Source: an uncultured Bacilli bacterium (GTDB lineage Bacteria; Bacillota_I; Bacilli_A; RF39; UBA660). Taken from it: a DNA stretch of 37,226 nucleotides. The stretch lies in NCBI GenBank assembly GCA_910586195.1, contig CAJUHO010000001.1, positions 1 through 37,226 on the forward strand, written 5' to 3'. Shown here one piece after another: positions 7,365 to 14,687 of the stretch. The notes under the pieces are model-generated. The model did not search any database and was not told the DNA's origin. It worked only from the letters and a program-made list of their open reading frames with translations. The translations under genes were made by a program, and so were the position numbers. The stretch's first letter is position 1. Every line of letters starts with the position of its first letter.

Positions 7365-9452
7365 GTTAAAAAGATTGAAGTAGTTTTACAAGATGGGATT
7401 AAAGATTGTGGTGTTTGCTCTTTATTGTCTATTATTCGTTATTATGGCGGTAATGTATCAAAAGAGCATTTAAAGGAGCTTACAAATACAACTAAAAGTG
7501 GGGTTAGTGCTTATCATTTGATAAAGGGAGCAGAAGAGATAGGGTTTAGTTGTCTTGGTATGGAAGGAGAAGTAGAGAATATAAAAAAAGATGACATGCC
7601 CTTTATAGCCCATGTAATTATTAATAAAAGTTATCAGCATTTTGTTGCTGTTTATGATATTGATTTTCTTAGTAATAAAGTTTTAATAATGGACCCTGCT
7701 AAAGGCAAAAGAAGCATTTCCTTAGCAGAATTTAAACTAATGACTAGTCATAAATTCATTTTTCTAAAACCAAAAAAAGCCTTGCCCAATTTAGTAATAA
7801 AAAAAGTAATTTTTAAAGAATTTTTACATCTTTTAAAAAGATACCAAGTGGTTGCTTTTGTTATTATATCATTAGGTATTATATATTCTTTGCTTAATAT
7901 CCTATCAGCATATCATTTTAAATATTTATTGGAATACGCTATTACACCACAAAGCACTCATAATGTTGTACTTATTAGTATTACCATGATGATTATTTTT
8001 TCCTTGAGGGAGAGTGCTAATCTTTTTAGAAATATTGCTCTTCTAAAATGGAATAGTATTTTTGATTTGCATCTTACTAATATAATCTTTGAACAAATTA
8101 TTTCATTTCCGTATCTTTATTATAAAAATCGAACAACAGGTGAAATTCTTGCACGGATAAAAGATTTAGGAGTTGTGAAAAATTTTATTACAATGCTTAT
8201 TTCTAGTAGTATTCCTGAAATATTATCTCTTGTTCTTTTTATGATTCTTCTTTGTAACTTAAATATTATATTAACAAGTTATATGTTATTCTTTTTTGTT
8301 ATCATTTTTTCTCTACAATATGTCTTAAAAAAATTTCATAAGAAGAGGCTTAAAAAATATTTACATCAGGAGGAGAGGTTAAACTCTTACTTAATTGAAG
8401 CGATTACTGCTTTTGATGTTATTAAGGGATTACATATGGAGAATAAGATTATGAAACAGTTTCGTACCAAATATCGCAGTTTTTTAGAAAGCCACTATCT
8501 TTTTTTGTTTTTATATTATATAGAAGAATTCTTAAAAAAGAATTTATATAATCTTTTGATGATATTGGTCTTACTACTTGGGGCAATAGATGTTATAGAA
8601 AATGATTTTTCGTTGGGTGAGTTGGTTGTTTTTCAAAGTATATTAATGTATGGTATTTCCTCATTTCAAAATTTAATTTCCTTAGGAAAGGAATTTCATG
8701 AATACTTAGTTTCAAAAGAGAGGGTGGAAGATCTATTTACGATTCATAAGGAGAATTTTACGATGCAAGAGTATTATTTTGATCAACGATTAACTGGTGT
8801 TATACAATATAAAAATTTGACTTTTTCTTATCATAGCTATCCTTTATTATCTTCCGTTAATATAACGATTCCCTATGGTAATAAAGTTTTCCTTTATGGC
8901 GAAAGTGGTAGTGGAAAATCTACTTTAGTAAAGGCCCTACTACAATATGTGGAAGTTCCATTTGGAAAAATAAAGATTCGTAATATAGATATTAATCACT
9001 ATCATCTAGCTACTCTTAGAAGGCAAATCACCTATGTGTCTCAAAATGAACATTTATTTACAGATACAATTCGAGAAAATATCGTGATGGGGAGAGAAGT
9101 AGCAGATGATGAGTTAGAAAGGGTAATAGATGCTATGCAATTAAGAGAAGTTGTATGTAAAATGCCATTAGGACTTGATACTATTATTGAGGAAAATGGT
9201 TTTAACCTAAGTGGAGGAGAACGTCAGAGAATGATTTTAGCACGTAGTATATTAAAGCAAAGCGATATTTATATTTTTGATGAGGCTAGTAGCCAAATTG
9301 ATAGTATCAATGAACGAGAAATATTAAGAAATATGCTTTCTATGCTAGAAGAGAAAACAATTATTTTTGTTTCTCATCGATTTGATAATAAAGGTTTGTT
9401 TAATCAAATTCTTCATATAGAAAAAGGAATGTGTCATGAAGAAAAAGTTTGA
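7362..9452 (+). CDS. Bacteriocin exporter: C39 peptidase-ABC transporter
   Basis: A 696-residue protein with the three-part layout of peptidase-containing ABC transporters, which cut double-glycine leaders and export the core peptide. The N-terminal C39 protease has DCGVC with Cys16, His93 in YQHFVAV and Asp111 in IMDP. Six TM segments span about residues 150-440. The C-terminal nucleotide-binding domain has Walker A GESGSGKST from residue 513, signature LSGGERQ from 616, Walker B IFDE at 637-641 and His672. All catalytic residues are intact. The natural substrates are the two GG-leader peptides encoded 400 bp downstream. The gene overlaps the following accessory gene by 17 nt. The start is an AUU placed 7 nt after a perfect AGGAGG. 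Confidence 0.93.
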   Translation: MVKKIEVVLQDGIKDCGVCSLLSIIRYYGGNVSKEHLKELTNTTKSGVSAYHLIKGAEEIGFSCLGMEGEVENIKKDDMPFIAHVIINKSYQHFVAVYDIDFLSNKVLIMDPAKGKRSISLAEFKLMTSHKFIFLKPKKALPNLVIKKVIFKEFLHLLKRYQVVAFVIISLGIIYSLLNILSAYHFKYLLEYAITPQSTHNVVLISITMMIIFSLRESANLFRNIALLKWNSIFDLHLTNIIFEQIISFPYLYYKNRTTGEILARIKDLGVVKNFITMLISSSIPEILSLVLFMILLCNLNIILTSYMLFFFVIIFSLQYVLKKFHKKRLKKYLHQEERLNSYLIEAITAFDVIKGLHMENKIMKQFRTKYRSFLESHYLFLFLYYIEEFLKKNLYNLLMILVLLLGAIDVIENDFSLGELVVFQSILMYGISSFQNLISLGKEFHEYLVSKERVEDLFTIHKENFTMQEYYFDQRLTGVIQYKNLTFSYHSYPLLSSVNITIPYGNKVFLYGESGSGKSTLVKALLQYVEVPFGKIKIRNIDINHYHLATLRRQITYVSQNEHLFTDTIRENIVMGREVADDELERVIDAMQLREVVCKMPLGLDTIIEENGFNLSGGERQRMILARSILKQSDIYIFDEASSQIDSINEREILRNMLSMLEEKTIIFVSHRFDNKGLFNQILHIEKGMCHEEKV

Positions 9453-9861
9453 GAATTATCAAACTACTTTTGGTCTTTTCGCACTATTTCTATTTTTCTT
9501 AATATTAAGCATTTATTATTTATGCAGTCACTTTTATAAGAGTTATACTTTGATATCGGCAGTTATTGTAGATTACCATGGTATAGAAGTGACGATTAAT
9601 AGTGAAGAGCTTGATCGACTAAACAAGAATAAAACCATATATATGGAAGGTGTTTTATATAAAGTAAAAATAAAGAATATTATCAGAGACATTTTTATAA
9701 GAGATAAGATTTCTTACCATCAAGTTCAGCTAGCAATAGATTTTAAAAAGAAATATGAACTTTTAGATGTTATTACAATAGCTTTATATAAAGAAGAGAG
9801 ACCACTAATTACTATTTTTAAATCATGTTGGAAAGGAGAAAAAAATGCAAAAGTTAGATAA
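9436..9861 (+). CDS. Single-TM accessory protein of the bacteriocin exporter
   Basis: A 141-residue protein with one N-terminal TM (about residues 13-35) and a ~100-residue extracytoplasmic beta-rich part. It begins inside the exporter gene (17-nt overlap), and its end overlaps the first peptide gene by 17 nt, so it belongs to the same translationally coupled operon. Its size, topology and place suggest a shortened membrane-fusion-protein (HlyD-like) partner that lacks the long coiled-coil hairpin. No diagnostic HlyD motif is visible, so this is an inference from context; an immunity role is the alternative. Confidence 0.6.
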   Translation: MKKKFENYQTTFGLFALFLFFLILSIYYLCSHFYKSYTLISAVIVDYHGIEVTINSEELDRLNKNKTIYMEGVLYKVKIKNIIRDIFIRDKISYHQVQLAIDFKKKYELLDVITIALYKEERPLITIFKSCWKGEKNAKVR

Positions 9862-9988
9862 TCAAAATTTAGAGTCAATAACAGGGGGAGCCTCTCCTTG
9901 GATAGCACTGGGTATTGTAGCTACCATTGTTTTCATATCAGGAGTTATAGAGGGGATTGTTCATCCTAAGGGATGTGATGCTACATAA
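9845..9988 (+). CDS. Double-glycine-leader bacteriocin-like peptide 1
   Basis: A 47-residue peptide. The leader MQKLDNQNLESITGG has Leu at -12, Leu at -7, Ile at -4 and GG at -2/-1, the consensus cut by C39 peptidases. The predicted core is 32 residues, starts ASPW, is strongly hydrophobic and contains a GVIEG (GxxxG) motif and one Cys near the C-terminus. GGAAAGGAG sits just upstream of the ATG, inside the end of the accessory gene. Together with peptide 2 it looks like one half of a class IIb two-peptide bacteriocin, in which GxxxG motifs mediate helix pairing in the target membrane. The family is not recognised by name. Confidence 0.85.
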   Translation: MQKLDNQNLESITGGASPWIALGIVATIVFISGVIEGIVHPKGCDAT

Positions 9989-10149
9989 AGGAATTACAAA
10001 ATTTGGATGAGGTAGTTGGTGGTGCTACATTATCTGCCTCGCTACTAAATTCTTTTACTAATATTATTAAAGCATTAATCGATGTAGGTCGAAGTATAGG
10101 TTCTTCCGTTCGAAGAATTGGTGAGGGAGGAATTTGTCCATTGGAATAA
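9985..10149 (+). CDS. Double-glycine-leader bacteriocin-like peptide 2, apparent AUA start
   Basis: The frame is open only from 9979, after a TGA. From the ATA at 9985, which overlaps the stop of peptide 1, it reads MKELQNLDEVVGG, a normal GG leader with Leu at -7 and Val at -4. A 41-residue core follows, with an amphipathic start, a GRSIG (GxxxG) motif, an RR pair and ICPLE at the end. The only conventional start in frame is TTG at 10003, which would leave a leader of just 7 residues. AAGGGA lies 12 nt before the ATA, so reinitiation after peptide 1 probably matters. Core design differs from peptide 1, as expected for the partner of a two-peptide bacteriocin. Confidence 0.75.
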   Translation: MKELQNLDEVVGGATLSASLLNSFTNIIKALIDVGRSIGSSVRRIGEGGICPLE

Positions 10150-10289
10150 AAAAATATCTGTATTATATGACTGTAATTGTAGCATTACCATTTTTATTTT
10201 ATTTGTTTTATGTGCTACTAAATTTTTTATATCAAACTGGTATAGGATTAGGGATATTTATTAAAAATATATTCCAATTAATACTATAA
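10140..10289 (+). CDS. Small hydrophobic membrane protein, candidate bacteriocin immunity
   Basis: The frame starts inside the end of peptide 2 and gives 49 residues from an ATT at 10140, which lies 9 nt after GGAGG (10126-10130). A TTG at 10134 is only 3 nt from that site, and an ATG at 10167 would give 40 residues. The product is a basic N-terminus, one or two hydrophobic helices (about residues 9-30) and a hydrophobic tail. Its position directly after the peptides and its membrane nature fit an immunity protein, which in class II systems is usually a short protein encoded next to the peptide. It resembles no family that I can name. Confidence 0.55.
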   Translation: MGIKKYLYYMTVIVALPFLFYLFYVLLNFLYQTGIGLGIFIKNIFQLIL

Positions 10290-10321
10290 TATAAAAAAGT
10301 GATAAAAAAGTAAGAATTTTG

Positions 10322-10351
10322 TTGAAAAATCAGTACTTATTGTGTTATAAT
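10322..10351 (+). promoter_or_regulatory. rpsU promoter
   Basis: TTGAAA at 10322-10327 and TATAAT at 10346-10351 with an 18-bp spacer, plus an extended -10 TG at 10343-10344. Confidence 0.75.
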
Positions 10352-10383
10352 CATTTGTAGTTAAGACGAAGGGAGGGAAAGTA

Positions 10384-10587
10384 ATGACGCAAGTAACTGT
10401 TAAGAATGGAAACTTAGATATGGCTCTAAGAAGATTCAAACAAAAAGTAGCGAGAGACGGTGTCCCTTCTGAATGCAAAAAAAGAGAATGTTATGATAAG
10501 CCAGGCGTAAGAAGAAGAAAAGCGAAAAAAGAAGGTATTAAAAATACACAAAAAAGAAATAAAAACAGAAGTAAAGGTAGAGACTAA
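10384..10587 (+). CDS. rpsU: 30S ribosomal protein S21
   Basis: A 67-residue, very basic protein of typical bS21 form: VKNGNLDMALRRFKQKVARDG, then KKRECYDKPGVRRRKAKKE and a Lys/Arg-rich tail. It sits on the 30S platform near the 3' end of 16S rRNA and helps initiation. GGGAGG lies 8 nt before the ATG. It heads the conserved rpsU-yqeY-yqfC/D-ybeY-era block, as in other Bacillota, with its own promoter and a terminator that begins inside the coding end. Confidence 0.97.
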   Translation: MTQVTVKNGNLDMALRRFKQKVARDGVPSECKKRECYDKPGVRRRKAKKEGIKNTQKRNKNRSKGRD

Positions 10588-10603
10588 AGCTCTGCTTTTC
10601 TTA
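10573..10603 (+). terminator. rpsU terminator
   Basis: A 10-bp stem (10573-10582 with 10590-10599, two G-U pairs) around a 7-nt loop. The 3' arm ends in T4 and is followed by a CTTAT tract. The stop codon of rpsU lies within it. Confidence 0.65.
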
Positions 10604-10624
10604 TGCTAAATTCTGTAAATATTC

Positions 10625-10654
10625 TTGACACAGAATGAAAAACAATTCTATAAT
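10625..10654 (+). promoter_or_regulatory. Promoter for the 10719 gene and yqeY
   Basis: A perfect TTGACA at 10625-10630 and a perfect TATAAT at 10649-10654 with an 18-bp spacer. Confidence 0.8.
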
Positions 10655-10677
10655 GGAACTGTATATAATAAAAGAAA

Positions 10678-10721
10678 GGAGAATTTAACATAGAGTTTTT
10701 GTTAAATTGTGAATAATTATG
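10678..10721 (+). promoter_or_regulatory. Shine-Dalgarno separated from its ATG by a hairpin
   Basis: AGGAG (10678-10682 region) is about 37 nt from the ATG at 10719. The gap holds a perfect 9-bp stem (10682-10690 with 10700-10708) and a 9-nt loop. Folding it would bring the ribosome binding site to about 10 nt from the start. No other good site precedes the ATG. Confidence 0.5.
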
Positions 10722-11255
10722 AATAATGAAAGTAGTGCATTTCAAAATCGCCAACAGGCGTCTACTCCAAGAAAGGAAGTTGCTAATGTAATCATTACGG
10801 GTTCAGACGAATTTGTTTCAGCTCCACCACAATATCAAAAGTTTGTATCTAGATTAGTTGAGGAGACAAGATTTAATGAGTATTATGTTGCAACCACTGC
10901 CATTCATCCTAATGTAATCGAAGATTCGAATTATGAATTGTTGCAAAAAATTTCGAATGCTCAACCTTGGTTTTCAATTGACAACCCTCCAATGGGAAAT
11001 GAGTTAAGAGAGGAAATTAATAACTATCAATTTGTTATGAATGTATTAACTAGTGATCAGATTTTAGGAAGAGATGATGTTGATTTGGTAGTGGATTCTG
11101 CTCTTAATTGTAAAACAAGTGCAGAAGCGAATGAATTTGTAAGAAGGGCATTTACAGAAACCATAACACAAGAAATGGGACATGATATAACAGTAGAATC
11201 TATGGTGGCAGAGGCAGTGGATGCTACTATAGATGACGCTGGTTTTAGAAAATAG
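10719..11255 (+). CDS. Hypothetical acidic cytoplasmic protein
   Basis: A 178-residue soluble, acidic protein with a polar, flexible N-terminus (Ser/Gln/Arg-rich, ~20 residues) and then mostly predicted helix. No signal peptide, TM segment or catalytic motif is visible, and I do not recognise the family. It is placed between rpsU and yqeY under a strong promoter and runs straight into yqeY (17 nt apart), so the two are probably cotranscribed. The start is decided by the TGA at 10710 and the ATG at 10719. ATA or ATT codons just upstream are possible but not needed. Confidence 0.75.
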   Translation: MNNESSAFQNRQQASTPRKEVANVIITGSDEFVSAPPQYQKFVSRLVEETRFNEYYVATTAIHPNVIEDSNYELLQKISNAQPWFSIDNPPMGNELREEINNYQFVMNVLTSDQILGRDDVDLVVDSALNCKTSAEANEFVRRAFTETITQEMGHDITVESMVAEAVDATIDDAGFRK

Positions 11256-11272
11256 GAAAGGATGTCTTTGAC

Positions 11273-11716
11273 ATGACTTTGGAAGAAAGATTAAAACAAG
11301 ATTTAGTTGCTGCAATGAAACAGAAAGATAAACAAAAGTTAGAAGTGATTCGTATGGTAAAGGCAGCAGTGGATTTGGAACATATTAATACGAAACGGGA
11401 AATTACAGATGATTTGATATTAGATGTATTAAATAAGCAAATTAAAATGAGAAATGATTCTATTGCAGAATTTCAAAAGGCCAATCGTAATGACTTGGTA
11501 GAAAAGACAAAAAAAGAAGTAGAAATCTTAATGACATATATGCCAGAACAATTATCAAAAGAGGAAGTTAATAAGATAATTGCAGAAATATTCGAACTGC
11601 TAAAGCCAGAGGGCAACCGTGATATGGGAAAAGTGATGAAGGAAGCTACTGCAAGACTGAAGGGCAAAGCAGATATGAAAGAAGTAAGCGTTCTAATTAA
11701 GGAACGATTAAGTTGA
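11273..11716 (+). CDS. yqeY: GatB/YqeY domain protein
   Basis: A 147-residue protein of full family length. It opens MTLEERLKQDLVAAMKQKDK and has an IRMVKAAVDLE segment, the YMPEQLSKEEV block in the middle, and GNRDMGKVMKEATARLKGKADMKEVSVLI at the C-terminus. These are hallmark YqeY blocks related to the tail domain of the amidotransferase subunit GatB, which contacts tRNA. The free-standing protein has no firmly known role. It is commonly found next to rpsU, as here, and is followed by a terminator. Confidence 0.93.
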   Translation: MTLEERLKQDLVAAMKQKDKQKLEVIRMVKAAVDLEHINTKREITDDLILDVLNKQIKMRNDSIAEFQKANRNDLVEKTKKEVEILMTYMPEQLSKEEVNKIIAEIFELLKPEGNRDMGKVMKEATARLKGKADMKEVSVLIKERLS

Positions 11717-11722
11717 TTTTTT

Positions 11723-11754
11723 GAGACAAGCTTTATTAAAAACTTGTCTTTTTT
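11723..11754 (+). terminator. Rho-independent terminator after yqeY
   Basis: An 8-bp stem (11723-11730 with 11743-11750), extended inside by A-T pairs, followed by T6. Confidence 0.8.
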
Positions 11755-11821
11755 AATGCTATTAATAAGGGACATTGGGATAATTGATTCATGTTTCTCA
11801 TACCATTTTATAGGTGATAAT

Positions 11822-12061
11822 ATGTTTGACCGAGTAAAAAATTACATAGTAGATAGCGAGTTTCGTTTAACTTTATATAATGATATGGTGCACGTTGTAA
11901 ATTATATAAAAATTCTTTCATTAGAAGAAAATCGTATTGTAATTCGCTCTGACCAAAAAAGGATAATTATTATAGGAAATCATCTGCACTTGAATCGTTT
12001 GTTAGATGAAGAAGTATTAATTAAAGGCGAAGTTTTAAACATTGAGGTGGAAAATGTTTAA
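11822..12061 (+). CDS. yqfC: YabP/YqfC-family sporulation protein
   Basis: A 79-residue protein of the YabP/YqfC type: short beta-strand-rich, with LTLYNDMVHVVNYIKILSLEENRIVIRS and the closing GEVLNIEVENV. The frame is open further back, but TATAGGTGAT lies just before the ATG at 11822 and the upstream part is not conserved-looking. Members are expressed during sporulation under mother-cell control; yqfC is normally paired with yqfD, as here, with an 8-nt overlap. The pair supports spore-forming ability or ancestry. Confidence 0.8.
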   Translation: MFDRVKNYIVDSEFRLTLYNDMVHVVNYIKILSLEENRIVIRSDQKRIIIIGNHLHLNRLLDEEVLIKGEVLNIEVENV

Positions 12062-13235
12062 TTCTTTTTATCGTATTCAAATTACAGGACGGGATTTAAA
12101 ACGGTTTTTGGGAAAAATGATTGCTCAAAATTTAGCTTTAAAAGAGGTGCAATTAGAAAAAAAGAGATTAGTTGTATTAGTGGATGAAGAAGTATACGAA
12201 AAGTTAAAAGATATGAAGACAACATATGAAATAACTATTTTGAATCGCTATGGAAAAGCAAAGTATCAATATTTATTTTATAAGTACTTTTTCTTTTTAC
12301 TTGCATTGTCTACTGCTATAGTACTACTGAGCTTTTTATCGAATTTGATTTTAAAAGTAGAAGTAATTCATACAAAACAAGAAATTAGGCAGCTTATTTT
12401 AACAGATTTAGAAGAATATGGAATTAAACCGTATCGATTTAAAGTTTCTTTTGCTAAAAAGGAGGAAATCACAGAGAAAATATTGAATAAAGAAAAAGAA
12501 AAGTTAGAATGGATGGAAATAGAAGAGGTTGGAACAACTTATAGGGTTAATGTGGAAGAACGTAAAAAAAATACCAAAGAGGAATCAAAAGAAGAGCAAA
12601 GTATTGTTGCTAAAAAGTCTGGTAGAATATTAGAAGTTGAAGCCAGTCATGGAGAAATTGTCGTAAAGAAAAATGATTATGTAAAAAAAGGTGATATTTT
12701 AATTAGTGGGATTATTAAAAACAAAGAAACACCAGTTAGTAAGATTCGGGCTGAGGGAAGCGTTTTTGCAGAGGTGTGGTACAAGGTGAATGTGACAGTT
12801 CCTTATGATTATGAGGAAAAGATAAAAACAGGTAAAAAGAAACATCGCCTAGAGATAAAATTTTTAAATAATTATTATACACTTTTTGATTTTAAACCTT
12901 ATAAATTATCAACGAAGAAAAGAACAAAATTATTATGGAATAATATGCTACCGATTTCGATTGCATATACCACTTTTGAGGAAATAAAAATAAAAGAAGA
13001 AATTCATAATGAAAAAGAGGCATATCAAAAGGCAATGAAAATAGCAAAAGAAAAGTTAAAAAGTAAACTAGGAGTAGATGATGAAATAATTTCTCAAAAA
13101 ACTTTGAAAAAGTATCACAAAAATAGTAAAATAGTAATAGATGTATTTTTTAAAGTTAAAGAAAATATCACAGATACAATAAGTTTAAAAAATATAGATT
13201 TGGAAGATTTAAGGGAAAAGGAGGAAAGTGAATAA
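12054..13235 (+). CDS. yqfD: Sporulation protein YqfD (SpoIV-associated family)
   Basis: A 393-residue protein. An N-terminal soluble domain with the family phrase KNRYGK-like ILNRYGKAKY precedes one TM segment (about residues 80-100 from this start). A large extracytoplasmic region follows, with the YGIKPYRFK block, a lysine/glutamate-rich linker and a biotinyl/lipoyl-like turn (VKKGDILISGII). This matches YqfD, which works in the mother cell or forespore membrane during sporulation. A TTG at 12042 is in frame, but GAGGTGG at 12044-12050 directs ribosomes to the ATG at 12054, which overlaps the end of yqfC. The stop overlaps the next ATG by one base. Confidence 0.88.
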   Translation: MFNSFYRIQITGRDLKRFLGKMIAQNLALKEVQLEKKRLVVLVDEEVYEKLKDMKTTYEITILNRYGKAKYQYLFYKYFFFLLALSTAIVLLSFLSNLILKVEVIHTKQEIRQLILTDLEEYGIKPYRFKVSFAKKEEITEKILNKEKEKLEWMEIEEVGTTYRVNVEERKKNTKEESKEEQSIVAKKSGRILEVEASHGEIVVKKNDYVKKGDILISGIIKNKETPVSKIRAEGSVFAEVWYKVNVTVPYDYEEKIKTGKKKHRLEIKFLNNYYTLFDFKPYKLSTKKRTKLLWNNMLPISIAYTTFEEIKIKEEIHNEKEAYQKAMKIAKEKLKSKLGVDDEIISQKTLKKYHKNSKIVIDVFFKVKENITDTISLKNIDLEDLREKEESE

Positions 13236-13834
13236 TGCTAACACCTCTATCAAATACTTTAAAAGGAGTTGTAAATTTTACGTGGCCGATGATTATCATT
13301 TCAGTAGTAATTATTGTTTCGTTACGTATTACATATTTACTAAAAAATAAAACTCGTTTTATTCTTTATAAAGAATTACTTGCTTTATCATTTATTATTT
13401 ATATTTTGTGCTTGTTTCAGGTGGTGACATTTCAAGATACAGTTAGTTGGTCTAGTAACAATTTTATTCCTTTTCGAGAAATGTTTCGATATCATATAGG
13501 AAGTCGTTTGTTTATTAAAAATGTATTAGGAAACGTTTTGCTATTTTTGCCTTTTGGCTTTTTTTGTAGTTATTACTTAGATGTTAAAAAAGCATATATC
13601 CCTGCTATTTTAACATTAGTGGCCTCTATTTCTATAGAATGTGTTCAAATGGCAATTGGAAGAGTGTTTGATATTGATGACATTATGTTAAATATTGCTG
13701 GGGGATTACTCGGATACTTAATGTATTACTTGATTGTAAGAATAGGAAATAGTTTTCCAAAAGTTTTTCAATCTGAGTGGTTTTTGAATTTATTATCTAT
13801 AATACTATTAATTGGTTGTTTTACATTAATATAG
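13235..13834 (+). CDS. VanZ-family membrane protein
   Basis: A 199-residue protein with about five TM segments. It carries the VanZ hallmarks NVLGNVLLFLPFGFF in the middle and SIECVQMAIGRVFDIDDIMLNIAGGLLGY later. VanZ-like proteins are named from teicoplanin resistance in enterococci, but most are chromosomal membrane proteins of unknown function. It occupies the place where phoH often stands between yqfD and ybeY. GGAGGAAAGTGAATA upstream and one-base overlap with yqfD indicate cotranscription. Confidence 0.88.
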   Translation: MLTPLSNTLKGVVNFTWPMIIISVVIIVSLRITYLLKNKTRFILYKELLALSFIIYILCLFQVVTFQDTVSWSSNNFIPFREMFRYHIGSRLFIKNVLGNVLLFLPFGFFCSYYLDVKKAYIPAILTLVASISIECVQMAIGRVFDIDDIMLNIAGGLLGYLMYYLIVRIGNSFPKVFQSEWFLNLLSIILLIGCFTLI

Positions 13835-13844
13835 AAGGAGAGTT

Positions 13845-14288
13845 ATGAAAGTAGAAATTAATAATTTGACAAATAGAGAAATTGTGGAACTAAAAGATGT
13901 AGACAGAGTCTTAAATAGGGCGATAGAAATTGAGAATCTTAGTAATGTATTATTTAATGTAGTTATTGTTGATAATGATTATATTCATGATTTAAATAAA
14001 AAGTATCGCAATATTGATAAAGAGACAGATGTTATTACTTTTGCATTAGAGGATGAGAAGAATATGGTGATACCAGGAATAAGAGTATTGGGCGATATTT
14101 ATATTTCAATTGAAAAGGCAGAAAGTCAAGCAAAAGAATATGGACATTCGCTTTTAAGGGAACTTTCTTTTTTAGCAGTTCATGGTTTTTATCATCTTTT
14201 GGGATATGATCATATGACAGAACAAGAGGAACATGAAATGTTTGCAAAACAAGAATTTGTATTAGAACAATGTTCGATAGAAAGATAA
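13845..14288 (+). CDS. ybeY: Endoribonuclease YbeY (rRNA maturation)
   Basis: A 147-residue UPF0054 protein with the zinc site HGFYHLLGYDH, giving His113, His117 and His123. The upstream NKKYRNIDKETDVITFA and LGDIYIS blocks are diagnostic. YbeY is a metal-dependent single-strand endoribonuclease for 16S rRNA 3'-end processing and 70S quality control. Normal family length, GGAGAG before the ATG, and placement before cdd and era as in Bacillus, except that dgkA is absent. Confidence 0.97.
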   Translation: MKVEINNLTNREIVELKDVDRVLNRAIEIENLSNVLFNVVIVDNDYIHDLNKKYRNIDKETDVITFALEDEKNMVIPGIRVLGDIYISIEKAESQAKEYGHSLLRELSFLAVHGFYHLLGYDHMTEQEEHEMFAKQEFVLEQCSIER

Positions 14289-14300
14289 GAGGAGAAAAGA

Positions 14301-14687
14301 ATGGTAGAAAAGTTGCAGAAATTGTTAGAGAATAGTTATTGTCCATATTCTAAGTTTAAAGTAGCGGCCGTTGTTGTTACAAAGGATGGAAAGGAATTTG
14401 CAGGAGTAAATGTAGAGAATGCTAGCTTTGGTGCTACTATTTGTGCTGAGCGTAGTGCTATTGTAAATGCTGTTAGTAATGGTTATAGAAAGAATGACTT
14501 TGCTTCTTTATTCATTATGTGTGATGATGATAGAGTAGCGAGTCCTTGTTTTGTGTGTCGACAAGTTATTTATGAATTTTTTTCGGATGATGCTACAGTG
14601 GTTTGTATGACAAGGGATGGGAAACTTGAGAAATACTTAGTAAAGGATCTTTGTCCCTACCCATTTGGAGAGGAAAATTTAAAATGA
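14301..14687 (+). CDS. cdd: Cytidine deaminase
   Basis: A 128-residue homotetrameric-type enzyme. The active site has ICAERSA (Cys48, with catalytic Glu50) and SPCFVCRQ (Cys83 and Cys86), the zinc ligands, plus the NVENASFGATICAE substrate block. It deaminates cytidine and deoxycytidine to uridine and deoxyuridine in pyrimidine salvage. FV replaces the more common GxC spacing residues but keeps C-x2-C. The stop TGA overlaps the era ATG (ATGA). Confidence 0.96.
   Translation: MVEKLQKLLENSYCPYSKFKVAAVVVTKDGKEFAGVNVENASFGATICAERSAIVNAVSNGYRKNDFASLFIMCDDDRVASPCFVCRQVIYEFFSDDATVVCMTRDGKLEKYLVKDLCPYPFGEENLK

Noticed and set aside
11744..11821. Extended N-terminus of yqfC
   Set aside because: It overlaps the yqeY terminator region and has no family similarity; the ATG at 11822 has a good site.
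14651..14683. TTG start for era
   Set aside because: It lies within cdd coding sequence, and the ATG at 14684 begins as other Era proteins do.
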